This document shows, in pieces, positions 1 to 14,987 of a stretch of 64,000 nt of DNA. Source of the DNA: Ulota crispa (lineage: Eukaryota; Streptophyta; Bryopsida; Orthotrichales; Orthotrichaceae); contig OY987242.1 in assembly GCA_963920765.1 (NCBI GenBank), forward strand, positions 16,268,002 to 16,332,001, in the 5' to 3' direction. The first letter of the stretch is position 1. Every line of letters begins with the position of its first letter. The position numbers were made by a program, and so were the translations under genes. The notes beneath the pieces are model-generated. The model searched no databases, was not told where the DNA came from, and was given only the letters and a program-made list of their open reading frames with translations.

Positions 1-398
1 TAATTCATTTTAGGGAGGCATTACAAATTACAAGTCAAAAAAGTCCGGATCAGGACATTTGGGTTCTAATCACTTTTATGGTGAGAAAAAAATCAAGAAA
101 CTCCTTTTGATGGAAGGAACACTTTCTAAATGAATGTCTTAACAGAAGGAAAGCTTAAGAAAAATGCTTCATCACTTGCAAATTCAAACTTTTACCTAAA
201 CAAAAATAATGCGGACTCCTCAGGAAAGAGTCCTTTCCGGAGGTCCGGCAGGCCCTTTCGGAGTACTCTGATCGTGCCATCACCCTTGACCAAATCTTGC
301 CCATGCTGCTACAATAATGAAGAATGTGAAACGCTTGAGCTATGAAAAGTTTGAACTGGGATGGTGATATTACGATGATGGGTGTAAATCATGAGCAG
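1..398 (+). other. Intron or upstream part of the ERECTA-like gene
   Basis: No exon of the expected upstream region (LRRs, transmembrane segment) is visible here. The stretch ends in an AG (397-398) that opens the first recognisable kinase exon, so it is most simply the end of an intron whose donor lies outside the window. Confidence 0.55.
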
Positions 399-3326
399 GT
401 CCACCGAGTTTTGTGATATTCCACCTGGGCATGGCGCCGCAGTCGTACGACGAGATGATGCGACTGACGGAGAACCTGGGAGAGAAGTACGTGGTCGGAA
501 GAGGAGGCTCAAGCAAGGTGTACCGCTGCTGCCTCAAGAACGGCCACCCCATCGCCGTGAAGAAGCTCTTCAACCAGATCTCGCAAGACGTGCATGAGTT
601 CGAGACCGAGTTGCAGACGTTGAGCAACATCAAGCACCGCAATCTGGTGGCTCTGCGCGGCTACTCCATGTCCTCCATCGGCAACTTTCTCTTCTACGAT
701 TACATGGAGCACGGCAGCCTCTATGACCACCTCCACGGTTCAAACCTCACTCTCTCTCCCAGCATACTTCTGTTAATTTCCCTCTGTCAGTTTCAGGAAT
801 TCTTCACATTTTCCCTATGAGCGGTTAAGCATTTCTGATTACTTCTTCTGTGATTTTTCCCTCTGTCACCTTCCCTTGTTAGTACACAGGGAATTCATAT
901 GCAAATCCTTTCAAGAAAATTGACAAGAGTTTGCTATCTCTCTCCATAGCAAATCAATGTAAAGTAGGAGGCTCATGAATCGACCATCTAAGGGCTGAAA
1001 CTGAAACTGAATTTTGGGAGGTGAAACTTCTTAAAAATTAAATTTTCTTTGAAAGACAAGAAGAATTGGCATCTAATCCCAGTTTGTTTCACATTTTTTG
1101 GAGCTTTGTGAAATTAGTTATGAAATTTTGAAGTTGAAATGGTATAGGGCTCTAAAGCCGCCCACCTCCTCCAATGAACACTGCTTGTGCATTGTTGAAG
1201 ACTATGAAAAAAAAACATGTAAAAATGAAGTACATTTGAAAGGGTGGGCGGTTTTAGAGCTTGGGCGCTTCTAGAACCTCCTACCTTATATAAAACAGTT
1301 CAAAAAGGTCAAAAGACAGTTTTAAAAATTAGACCTGTGATAATGTGTAATACTTGCAGGAAAGAGTTACAGGTTTTGCTGACTTGGAAACTAAGTGAGT
1401 GAATGGGCATGTTTGTTGTTGCTTGGGGTGAGGTAGGAGCACTCATAAACATTAAACTAAGGGTTTTGAACATGTTGACTATTAATAAACATCTAGCAAA
1501 TGATAGGATTCTATTAGGAATATAGAAAAATGAGTTTGCACTTTCGAATGTATTATTTGGTGAGAATTAGTTGTGAATTTTTAAAGAGCAAATTACCATT
1601 GCACCCATAACCAACATTAAGGTTTTATGTTCACATGTTATACATCCTTGTAATTACATCTACTCATTTCCACAGATTTTCCAAGATTTCAGAGGTGACT
1701 GTTATGTAGACACTGACGCTTATGGGTGTTCCTACCTCTTGGTGCAGGTCAAGGGAAGAACAAGCTGGACTGGAACACTAGACTGAAAATTGCGGCAGGA
1801 GCAGCACAGGGACTGGCGTACCTGCACAAAGACTGCAAGCCCCAAGTGGTGCACCGCGACGTGAAGTCGTGCAACATTCTGCTGGACGCCGACATGGAAG
1901 CCCACGTGGCCGACTTCGGCATTGCGAAGAATATCCAGCCCGCGCGAACGCACACCTCCACTCACGTGCTGGGCACCATCGGGTACATCGATCCCGAGTA
2001 CGCGCAGACGTCCCGCTTGAATGAGAAGTCCGATGTCTACAGCTTCGGCATCGTTCTGCTGGAGCTTCTCTCCAACAAAAAAGCTGTCGACGACGAAGTC
2101 AATCTCCTCGACTGGGTACTACACTCTCTCACTCACTCGCCCTCATCAGAATTTCTCAATCGCCCTAATCAGAATCTCAGTTGCCCTAATCAGAATTTCA
2201 ACTGCCCTAATCAGAATCTCAATCGCCCTACTCAGAATCTTACTCGCCCTAATCAGAATCTGAATCGCAAGAGCCACTTCTAGCTTAGTGGGTTTCAGCC
2301 AGTTCTTTATAAGGTCCACCTCGTACAGGAAGCATGAAGGAAAGAATTTCCCTTCTAGGTCATCACAGTTAATCCATTTCTAACACACGCTGCATTCATG
2401 CCTGAGTGAACCTTCCAGTGTAAGTAGTCCATAAACAAGGATTAGAAGCTCCACTTTGAAAGTCATTATTTACTAGAATCTAGTCATTTCCAAATCATAG
2501 CAAGTTGCTCAAGTGTCTGCATGAAGTGCCACCTTGTTTGGAACAGAAAGCATTAGTAGAGAAGTTCCATACCGTAGCCCTAGTTCCCATACCCGTTTGA
2601 TTTCCCTTATCTGGAACTGAAACTGGAGAAACCAAGGTATGGTCGATTGGTAGTATAGTGCACGACATTTACAACCAACAACTCTTGGCCCATCAAGAAA
2701 TACTAAAGCATAACACATATATTCATTACCTCAAAAGTAATTCCACACCCAAGCAGGACAAATCGTAAGCTTCATCTTAGTGGTTTACAGTTTTTGATTA
2801 ACTTTTTTTTTTTGACAAAGCAATAGGCTAGCCTCAAATTGGGAGTTGTTGGTTATAAGTGTCATGCACTGTAGCTCAGCTTGAAATGGAACTTGAGGAA
2901 CTAAGACGGTGGTGTGTGGGTGGGCCATGTTGTTGTAACGTGAAGGTGATGTCGCAACTGGAAGGCAAAACAATGCAAGACGTGATCGACCCACACGTGC
3001 GGGCCACATGCAAAGACCGAGACGCGCTGGAGAAGACGCTCAAGCTGGCGCTGCTGTGCGCCAAGCTCAACCCGTCGCATCGCCCGTCCATGTACGACGT
3101 GTCGCAAGTGCTGCTGTCTCTCCAGATGCAGTACGACGAACTCGCTTCGTCCACGACGTGCCCAGCAGCACCCAACTCCACTCAGCCTAAGCGCTACGTT
3201 GACATGTACAGCACCAAGCACACCGAAGGCCTCTCTCTCCACAACAACAACAAGAACACCAACAGCTCCTCCGTTGAAGACATTCTCCTCTACCAGTTCA
3301 AAGAGGTCATCTCCGGAAAACTTTGA
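399..3326 (+). CDS. ERECTA-family LRR receptor-like kinase, 3' part only (kinase domain)
   Basis: Serine/threonine kinase end of a plasma-membrane receptor of the ERECTA family, which perceives EPF/EPFL peptides in stomatal and growth patterning. Three exons join in frame: 399-737, 1748-2115 and 2946-3326, all GT-AG. Exon 1 gives the Gly-rich loop (GRGGSSKVY), the VAIK-type lysine (IAVKK) and the helix-C glutamate (FETEL). Exon 2 gives HRDVKSCN, DFG, the TSTHVLGTIGYIDPEY activation segment and the family-typical KAVDDE-NL. Exon 3 gives the C lobe and a Ser/Asn-rich tail ending VISGKL, resembling ERECTA tails. All catalytic residues are present, so nothing suggests a dead kinase. LRR and transmembrane exons are left of the window. 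Intron 1 carries two small transposons and intron 2 a minisatellite and a third transposon. Assignment to the family is firm; which paralogue is not decidable. Confidence 0.9.
962..1286. mobile_element. Short TIR element, family B (AGGTAGGAGG termini)
   Basis: About 325 bp in intron 1 of the receptor kinase. Ends are AAGTAGGAGGCTC and the inverted CCTCCTACCT, with TA on both sides. The interior matches copies at 4145 and 48321. No coding capacity. Confidence 0.75.
1431..1737. mobile_element. Short TIR element, family A (AGGTAGGAGC termini), next to a splice acceptor
   Basis: About 307 bp, AGGTAGGAGCAC at the left and inverted CCTACCT at the right. The body matches copies at 6129, 16668, 40063 and 51648. 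Its right end lies ten bases before exon 2 of the kinase, so its terminal pyrimidine-rich bases form part of the acceptor region. The flanking TA seen in other copies is not preserved here. Confidence 0.75.
2138..2268 (+). repeat. 21-bp minisatellite in kinase intron 2
   Basis: About six imperfect direct copies of a unit reading CGCCCTAATCAGAATCTCAA plus one base. It begins just after the exon 2 donor. It is translatable for a while but lies in an intron by the splice model. Confidence 0.85.
2659..2868. mobile_element. Short TIR element, family E
   Basis: Ends TGCACGACATTTACAACCAA and the inverted TTGGTTATAAGTGTCATGCA. A second copy lies at 52636. About 210 bp, non-coding, in intron 2 of the receptor kinase. 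Confidence 0.65.
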
Positions 3327-3649
3327 ACAACATTGGCGTGCAAACCGAGGAACTAGCACCTGGCTGTTGTCGCTGGAGGGCTGCTTTTTAACAATGGCTC
3401 GGGTCCAGGGCTCTACCATGCCCAAACGTATAAAAGCTCGGACGCATGACATGTACATACACAGATGACCAGCTTTTCATACAACGTGCGGCACCAGACT
3501 GAAGATTTTTTTTTATGCCCATTTTCTGGAGGTACTGAGTTCTTCTGCTGCTCTAGAACACCTCGAGCTGCATAAAGGTACGCTCGGCTCGGACTTTGTA
3601 GCAATTTTTTGGACACGAACGCCGGAACTCAAGAGCAGGAGCGGTCGAC

Positions 3650-3672
3650 GAGCGAGCGAGCGAGCGAGAGAG
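3650..3672. repeat. Short GAGC microsatellite
   Basis: Four to five tandem GAGC units followed by GAGAG in the 3' flank of the kinase gene. Confidence 0.9.
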
Positions 3673-4144
3673 AAAATGATTTGTACAGACTGAGAGAGAG
3701 ACTTGCATTTTTTGAGCTCATGCAGTTCCTGCATGAAATCTAGCGTTGTTGTGAGCCTTTTTATTGGAAATATTTAGAAAGTTCGTACTTCAGGAAAAAC
3801 GAAAGTGCATGGTTTGATTACTTATAGTAAATTTTCCGGGTTTCTACAGAAACTGTTGTAATTTTATACTCCTTTGACTTCTGCTTATACTAGACTCTCA
3901 AGCTTTCACAAACTGCAACTGTAATTTTTCAAGGTTTCAGAATTGAACTTGTGGAAGTCTGGTAGTTACGTGGTTCTTCGTTGTAAAACGCCTTACACAG
4001 GCCTTCAAAACCTTCACTTTTGCACCTTGCAAATGCAGATACAGAAGCAGCCATTTCATCAAAGCTGTCTGCCTTCGTCATGGGCCGAAAATGCATCTCT
4101 ACACCCAGAATTGAGACTTTTTTTTGGTTGAAGTGTAAAGACTA

Positions 4145-4471
4145 AGGTAGGAGGCTCAAATTTGGAGCAGGCTCTAAAATGGAGCACCTTCTCAAATTTA
4201 CTCTTTTTGTACATCTTGTTTTTCATAGCCCTTCAACAATGTACAGCTCATGTACATTTGAGGAGGTGTTCCATTATAGAGCCCTATGGCCTTTCCATTT
4301 CATATATTCATAACTAATTCCACAAAGTTCCAAAAAATATGAAACAATTTGGGTTAGATGCTGATTCTTCTTGTCTTTCAAGGAAAATTTATTGAAAATC
4401 ATTTCAAGGAGTTTCACCTACCCAAAATTCAGTTTCAGCGCTTAGATGCTCCATTTATGAGCCTCCTACCT
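4145..4471. mobile_element. Short TIR element, family B
   Basis: Ends AGGTAGGAGGCTC and the inverted GAGCCTCCTACCT, flanked by TA on each side. Homologous to the copies at 962 and 48321. Non-autonomous. Confidence 0.85.
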
Positions 4472-4521
4472 TATCACATGTTGACTCAATTTGAACCCCT
4501 CAACTTGAAATTCCCCACAAG

Positions 4522-4846
4522 TGTATTGAAAATTACATTGTGAAAGTATGAGAATTTTTGGATTGGGATATAGGTGGATTTGGGTACATCCCATTAAATT
4601 ATTAGCCAACTTCTAAGTACCTTAGGAAGCCTCTGGAATCAAGTCTTAAAAATGGAAATTTCAGCAAAAAGGCTTGGCAAAGTATGGCACAATTGCTTAG
4701 TCTTTGCATAAATATTCTTTTTAAGGCTTGATTTGGTGGACTTTGTAAAGTTTTTGGAAATTAGCTAACTTATATTAGGAAGTATCCAAATCCACTCATG
4801 TCCAAATCCAAATTTTCTTGTGCTTTCACGATATATTTTGCAATGT
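4522..4846. mobile_element. Inverted-repeat element of unknown family
   Basis: The first and last roughly 65 bases are imperfect inverted copies (left GTGAAAGTATGAGAA, right inverted TTGTGCTTTCAC, then matching GGATTTGGGTAC and GTATCCAAATCC blocks). No target duplication was identified and no other copy is in the window. Confidence 0.5.
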
Positions 4847-5457
4847 GCTTCTAATGATAGTTTTTTCAAGTTGAAATCCCATGTTTATGAAATATTTGGT
4901 TCAATAGGGAGGGCCACTTTTTTAGGTTGGGTTGATTCCTCTAGGCGATTTAATGATATGTCCAATATAGATTTCTCTCTTTTCGGACTTAGTACATAAT
5001 TAGTTCCTTTAATGTAATAACTAATATTTATTAATACAAAAGAAGTAGCACCACTTGGACCCATAGTACTTTGCAAATTCACCAATCAGTGAAGACCAGA
5101 GAGACAATGTTCTCATTAGTAAATTCTCAAGTTGAACATACTTGTGAGGCATGAAGCACATGAGCTTGAAAAGTGTGGAATATTTCACACCCATCAGTAG
5201 TTAAGAGGACACTTGGTTGAATTTATGAAAGGGTTCAGCCATGTTAGAAAAATTAAAAAAAAAAAAAAAACTTTTTATTTTGTTATTTTGTTATTTTTGT
5301 CGTGATGAAGTTCGTGGATGATACCTCAAGAGAGGAAAAGACAGCATCTCTTCAGGCTACTGAATGTTATGTATTGATATTGTTGAGACTTGTTCGGCAA
5401 TTGAAAGTCAATTTTTGGATTTTTACACCATGTGTTTTTTGAGCATTGTATGGATAA

Positions 5458-6076
5458 GGGAAAATATCAAAATTACTTAAATACCCCTCAATTCTTCCAA
5501 AATATAAAAATAATACCCCTATATTATTTGAAATATCAAATGCACCCATGGCTTTGTGTAGGAATATCAATTATATTCCTAGTTATCTTCAAGAATATCA
5601 GTAATACCCCTAGAATTTTGTGCCTCTCCAAACAAAAATTACTAGGTAATCATTGTAATGGCTTTGATCACAATGGACTTACATGCAAACACTCAAATAC
5701 CCTAAATACCCTATATAGAGCTCAACTCTTAAATGACCATAGGGCATAAGAAGTTTTAATTTGGGATCTCAAGTAGCTGGACTGGCACGCTCAAGATGTT
5801 TAGGGGTTAAAGAGCTTGCTTCCAAGATTTGGCTTGCATTCAACTTACATCTAGTTTTGTACTCTCCATTATCATTCAAGTATTTACAAAAAATTGCAAA
5901 AAGGGACACAAGAGGGTTAGGGATGTTGTTTATAATTCAAGCAATACAAGGGTATATTTGATGTTTCATAATAATTGAGGGTCCAAAAAAACTAGGGATA
6001 TAATTGATAATCCTACATAAACAAGGGGCATATTTGATATTTTGAAAGAATTGAGGGATATTTTTGATGTTTTTCC
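5458..6076. mobile_element. Mutator-like non-autonomous element with 9-bp target duplication
   Basis: Begins GGGAAAATATCAAAA and ends in the inverted TTTTGATGTTTTTCC, with long imperfect inverted ends containing ACCCCTCAATTCTT and AAGAATTGAGGG. It is flanked by TATGGATAA (5449-5457) and TATGAATAA (6077-6085), a 9-bp repeat with one mismatch, the size made by Mutator-type transposases. No transposase is encoded. Confidence 0.6.
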
Positions 6077-6128
6077 TATGAATAATCTATAAATCTTCAA
6101 ACTTGCACAAAAGTGAGGTAAACTCTTA

Positions 6129-6433
6129 AGGTATGTACACTCATAAGCGTCACTGTCCCCATAATTGTCACCTCTAAAAATCTTGAAAAATATGTGGAAG
6201 TGGATAATCAGATGTAATGACAAGGATGTACAACATGTGAACATGACATCTTGAAAGTGATTATGTGTGCAATGGCAGTTTGCTCTTCAAAAATTCACAT
6301 CTTATTTTCACAATATCCAAATAATACATTCAAAAATGCAGACTTATTATTTTTCTGTTCCTAATAGGATCCTATAATTTGCTAGCTGTTTATTGATACT
6401 CATCATGTTCAAAACCCATGGGTGTACATACCT
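6129..6433. mobile_element. Short TIR element, family A (inverted relative to 1431)
   Basis: Ends AGGTATGTACACTCATAAGC and the inverted GGGTGTACATACCT, flanked by TA on both sides. The body is homologous to the 1431 and 16668 copies. Confidence 0.8.
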
Positions 6434-6553
6434 TACTTAAAGTTTGAAAACATTTTTCCTGCATAGACCCAAATAGTACCGCGGCTCACTTGTTGAATTA
6501 GCATTACGTACAAACCACTGTATTATGCGAAAAGTTTTATGGCGTACGTGGCA

Positions 6554-6588
6554 GCACGTCATTGGCTCTCGGCCACGGAATGACGTGG
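6554..6588. promoter_or_regulatory. Candidate unfolded-protein-response motifs upstream of HRD3/SEL1L
   Basis: Within 35 bp lie GCACGTCA (inverted TGACGTGC), ATTGG, CCACG and TGACGTGG. TGACGTG-type boxes bind plant bZIP60/bZIP17/28 class factors, and CCAAT plus CCACG are the halves of ER stress elements, though their 7-bp spacing here is not the canonical one. The cluster lies about 500 bp before the ATG of a gene family that is ER-stress induced in Arabidopsis. Function is inferred. Confidence 0.45.
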
Positions 6589-7086
6589 CCACCCGCGACG
6601 CTCCATTCTACGCGGAACGGTCGTCGTTGGAAGCACGGGGCGCCTCTCCTCTCGGCCTTTTCAAGGCAACCATTTCGCGGGACCGCCTTCCACAAATCTA
6701 CCAAGTCCCCATGGGACACCACTGAGGCTGTGACCGCAGCTCATCATCACGCGAAGCTGGAACGGGATGGGATGCTGCTGCAATCGTCGCGAAAGGAATT
6801 TCGACAACAGCTGAATTTCTACACGAAGAGAACTCGGAGCTTGTTAGAAGATCCGTTGCTCGAATCGGACTTTTCTCTGTCTCGCCTGCGAAGTTTATAT
6901 CGTACGAGCTCTGATTCGGGTTGCAGGATTCCGACCTTTAAGGTGGTGTTTTGGTTGCGAATCCGGGGTTTCAGGATGAGAGATATCTCGTTGCTCGAGC
7001 TTGTAGGAATTCCAATTTGATGTGCGACGTGGCAATCGATAGTCCGAGGTGATTTGTGGAGGATTCGGGAGATCAAGGGTTTCGGA

Positions 7087-11154
<4,068 letters not shown>

Positions 11155-12275
11155 TCCTTCTATAAGCCAATTAGTGCTTTTTTTAATTCTTCCTCTGCCG
11201 ACCTTGATCTCTTTTTAGTTTTTAGTCTTTTTTTAGTTTTTTAGTTTCTGTGGCTTGCTACATTGTCCACCATTCTTCTGTTTGGTGGACAAATGGCATG
11301 TAGAAATGGTACTCTTATGTTTTTAGAGCACTTGCTTCTCTATTGCTTTCTTCACATGGGAGTACCATTGAGCTTTTTATTTACGTACTTGATGGCCATG
11401 TACAGATCTTGCAGTGCTCAATTGCGAGTCATGCCTCGTCAGGCCGGCATGCGTAAATAGGGATTTAGTTGGAGATCTTCAGGCTTGGTTAGTACCTGTC
11501 GTTTTGATCAGTGACTGACCCTGGAAATGTAGTAAAAAAGGCAAAGAGTTTCCCCTTGTATTGATATCAAGATTTCCCTTTGTATATGAAAAAAGTAAAC
11601 TTATTGTTGAGTTCTCTTCAGAGGTTGTTTGGTTTCTTTCTTAACTTTGTGAATGGTGTTGAAATGCAGTCACTTTGAGATTTGCTTCAAAATACGAGAA
11701 TATCCAATGGTTGGAATGCAATTTGAATCATGTTTGACATTTTTGACGTTACAATTTTGATGTTGGAATTGTGATGCTGGAATTGTGATGCTGGAATTGT
11801 GATGTTGGAATTATGATATTGAGATAATATGGGGTTGCGTGTACATGCGGAGAAACGACATCCTTTTTAGTAAATAAGCTCCCATGGAAGGCCACGGTGG
11901 AGGCCTTCAGTTCAGAAGAGCTGTGCAAAATATGTAATTGAGGGTCCTTCATTTGTCACATGGTGTGTCAAATATTGTATGGAACATTGGAGACGCCCTC
12001 ACGGATATGTTATATTAGGGCCCATGGCCAATTTAGAGTTGGCCCGATAATAGAGCCACCAATTAGGCTAGATCCTAATTCAAAGTCTTTGGACCCAATT
12101 GGTGGTTCGATTACAAATTAACAAATTAAGTTCAAGTTCTTGAATTAGGTCAATAAATTGTGATGCTTCATTTTTTTTGGTTTAAGCTAAATCTTAAAAA
12201 TTACCAAATCACCGTCCATCTCATCAAATTAGTCCTCAATATAAAGCCTTGGAGCACAATCAATCTTTTCTTATA

Positions 12276-12686
12276 GGGAATTGATATGTGTACCACACAC
12301 TTTGAACTACCGTACCACACCCCGGGGTAAATTTTAGATTTCTACCATCAAAAAGCTGAATCTGAGAATTTTGAATTCAGATTTGGACTTAGAGACCATG
12401 ATTTAGTCTAGAACCATAAAAAAAGTTGCAATTCAATGACACCCAATGAAAAAGTTTAGTTAGGGAGAAATGTGTTACTTCTACTTTTGTTTGTAAAAAA
12501 ATATAAGCTTTTTTGTTGAGTGTTGTTAAATTGCAACTTCTTATATGGTTCTAGACTAAGTCATGGTCTCTAAATCCAAATCTAGATTCAAAACTCTCAA
12601 ATTCAGCTTTTTGATGGTAGAAATCTAAAATTTACCCCGGGGTGTGATATAGTAGTTCAAAGGGTGTGGTACACATATCAATGCCC
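12276..12686. mobile_element. hAT-like foldback element, about 411 bp
   Basis: Ends GGGAATTGATATGTGTACC and the inverted GGTACACATATCAATGCCC. The inverted arms run for well over 100 bases. It is related to elements at 27781 and 63640 and shares its GGGAATT terminus and length with the 17451 element, which has an 8-bp duplication. Flanks here do not give a clear duplication. Confidence 0.6.
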
Positions 12687-12689
12687 TTT

Positions 12690-13620
12690 CGTACAATGCA
12701 CACATATTTTACTGGAGCCAAGGTGGAAAAGCTCAACTGGAAAAGTAAAAATCTATTTATATTTTGTAATTGGTCAATTTGAACTCCTTGTATGGTAGTA
12801 GATCTAATCAAGGTTTGTGAACCTACGTTTGAATTCATAACTTCTAAATACTATCTCTTGGTGGTAAATTTCTTATCTCTTACATATTCTACTAGGTGGA
12901 AAAGCTTTTCCACCTTGATTTCATAAACACACATGGGCTCAACTTATTGCACACTTGTGTTTGTGGGGACAAGGTGGAAAGTTTGATTATTCACCCACTA
13001 GAAAATTGTAAGAGTTTAGAAAATTATTATTAGAAGAGTAAATTTGAGAATTTGGATTTCACATTTAGATTTAAAAAATCTTATTTTGCGTAGAACCAGA
13101 GAGGAGGATTATGGAGGATAAAATTGACCAACTCCAACATAGAGGGTAGACTATTACTTCTACCCTTGTTTGTAAAAGAAGTTGAGATCTTTCAGTGTAG
13201 CCCCACAAACATGTATGTGCAATACACCTAGTTCACACACATGTGCATAACACAAAGTCCCAACTAGCGGTCCAATTTTAGGATTTGAACAATTCCAAAA
13301 ATCTATATCAATGGTTCTTAAATTAGACTAACAATTGGGGTTTGGTTTACTGCTCATACATCAATGTGGGGCTAGAGTGAAAAAACTCAACATTTTTTAC
13401 AGACAAGGGTAGAAGCAATAATTTGCCACCTATGTTGATATTGTTCAGTAGTATTCTCCTCCATGATTCTAGAATAAAAGACAGTCTCTAAATCCAAATG
13501 TGAATCCAAAATTCCCTGACTCAATCTCCTAATGAGAAGTATCTAAACTTTTATATTTATGTGACTGGTGAAAAATTAGAGCTTTTCCACCCTAGCTCCA
13601 CATCTAAGTATGTGCAATAA
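12690..13620. repeat. Cluster of three related small inverted repeats
   Basis: Three consecutive hairpin-like units share arms reading GAGCC-AAGGTGGAAAAGCT and the inverted AGCTTTTCCACC (about 12714-12920, 12965-13205 and 13364-13600). Each has nearby CACACATG or CATGTATGTGCAAT motifs. They probably derive from one element family that inserted beside itself. Boundaries are approximate. Confidence 0.45.
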
Positions 13621-13658
13621 ACAAAGCCAACAATTGGCCCCTAATATGGGGTGGCCCT

Positions 13659-13975
13659 TAGAGCATTTCCATCGCTACCTCAAACACAATCAAAGTGGAT
13701 AAAAATTGCTAAGGGTCCTCTCAAAACCCTCTCAAGACACTTTGTCTTACCGTTTCTAGCAAGGGCCCTGCAAGACACTATTCATCACTATTCATCCTCA
13801 ATTTAGTAAACTTTATCCTCTACTTCCCTTCATAAATGGCCAAATGATTATTTATGAGATTTGTTGAAGTGCAAGGCACCTTTTCAAAGAGCATGGGTGG
13901 AGATCAAGGAACTTGAGGGCCTTCTAAAACAAATGAAAAATTTTGAACAAGCCCGGATTGGTGGAGATGCTCTTA
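13659..13975. mobile_element. Short TIR element, family C (inverted)
   Basis: Ends TTAGAGCATTTCC and the inverted GGTGGAGATGCTCTTA. Reverse-complement homologue of the copy in HRD3 intron 3. Confidence 0.75.
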
Positions 13976-14050
13976 GGCCCGGTTTAGACTAGCGACCCGA
14001 CAAAATCATCTCAAGTGTCATTGATTGAAATATTGGTTTTGTCTAGTGAA

Positions 14051-14400
14051 GGGTTCACACTTAGGGTTTTGTCCGCTACCTCAACTTGTCATGTCACCAA
14101 CCAATATGTCCACGTCAGCAGACAAGATAGTGAAAATCTAGGGCTTGCTCAAAAGGCAATACCAAATTTCAGTTAGAGGAACACCTTTTGAACAACACAT
14201 GCAACTACTGGATGATATAAAAATAGTCCTAGTGGATGAAACATTGTATGGGGTGCCAATTTTTGTACTTTGTCCCGCTGCTAGTATGAACCGGGCATTA
14301 GGAAGGGTATTAGCAGAGGAAAATTAGATGCATTTGGACGCACCTTTAGACTACATACATTCGTACTGCTAACACCCCTCCTAACACCAAGTGTGAACAT
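14051..14400. mobile_element. Short TIR element, family F
   Basis: Outer motifs are GTTCACACTTAGGG at the left and CCTAACACCAAGTGTGAAC at the right. A shorter relative (about 135 bp) is nested in a family D copy at 39796. No target duplication resolved. Confidence 0.45.
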
Positions 14401-14804
14401 ATCCTTTAGCCAAATGCATGACATCCCTGCAGGGATGGTCCAGAGTCCAGACTTGTAAGACCGCTGTTTTCTCGCATCGTGTTCTCCGAATTCGGTAGAC
14501 CTCGTGTTTGCTTCTTCCGTGCCGTGCTGCTGCAACTCTTGTCCCGAATTTTGGTGAGTTGCAGCTTCAGATTCCTATTCCGCAACACCCCCGAGTCTCG
14601 GATTCCGCCCTTTGTATGCTCCAATCGACAGATTCTCCCATCACGAGATCAAGAAATTCGTCCCGTACGTGTTAACGGTAATGTTGGAGGTAGTATTGCC
14701 ATTGCCATTGCTTATAGGTTTTCGTTTCTTATTCCTTGGAAAAGTTCTGACAAAACTCGTGTGGCAGAGAAGAGTTGTTGATTGTTGAGAGAGAGATCGC
14801 AATC

Positions 14805-14987
14805 ATGTTGCGGCGAAAACCCACGAGGCTGGAGCTCAAGGCAGAGGACAAGGAAGAGTACGATGAAGCCAAGCGGAGAGCTGCTGCTGCAGCGCGCACT
14901 GCGTCCACTGCTGGGCCTGCTGCCTCTGCTCTCCTCGACCACCACCCGAAGACGTCCGTCAACCAGCGCATTGGCCTCTACAAGTAG
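14805..14987 (+). CDS. CDC26: CDC26, anaphase-promoting complex subunit (60 residues)
   Basis: Small subunit of the APC/C ubiquitin ligase. In the known complex its N-terminus threads through the TPR superhelix of APC6/CDC16 and stabilises it. The protein starts MLRRKPTRLELK, the family's N-terminal signature almost unchanged from animals to plants. It continues with an acidic/basic helix, an Ala-rich middle and a C-terminal VNQRIGLYK like the plant end. The length is normal for plant CDC26. The ATG was chosen because the MLRRKPT motif must be N-terminal; an upstream in-frame TTG is ignored. Single exon. The downstream flank has a telo-box-like palindrome (AGGGTTTGAAAACCCT). The acidic/basic and Ala-rich middle is low complexity, so only the two ends carry the identification. 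Confidence 0.9.
   Translation: MLRRKPTRLELKAEDKEEYDEAKRRAAAAARTASTAGPAASALLDHHPKTSVNQRIGLYK

Larger units (their letters stand above)
3327..7086. other. Intergenic: kinase 3' UTR, four transposon insertions, HRD3 promoter
   Basis: No gene recognised. It starts with the 3' UTR of the kinase (a GAGC tetranucleotide run lies at 3650-3672), then holds the four inverted-repeat elements listed separately. It ends in a G+C-richer stretch (about 6540-7086) that should be promoter and 5' UTR of the HRD3/SEL1L gene. Short reading frames here show no family features. Confidence 0.6.
11155..14804. other. Intergenic, rich in inverted-repeat elements
   Basis: Begins with the 3' UTR of HRD3. Between 11.2 and 12.27 kb I see only AT-rich DNA, including three near-tandem TGGAATTGTGATG units around 11.76-11.81 kb. 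The remainder is largely the repeat elements listed separately. The last 300 bases should hold the promoter and 5' UTR of CDC26. Confidence 0.6.

Noticed and set aside
2116-2283. Extension of the kinase frame through the 21-bp minisatellite
   Set aside because: The frame stays open, but the family sequence continues in the exon at 2946, a GT donor sits at 2116 and the joined frame matches ERECTA.
2901-3458. 185-codon minus-strand frame
   Set aside because: Antisense of the last receptor-kinase exon.
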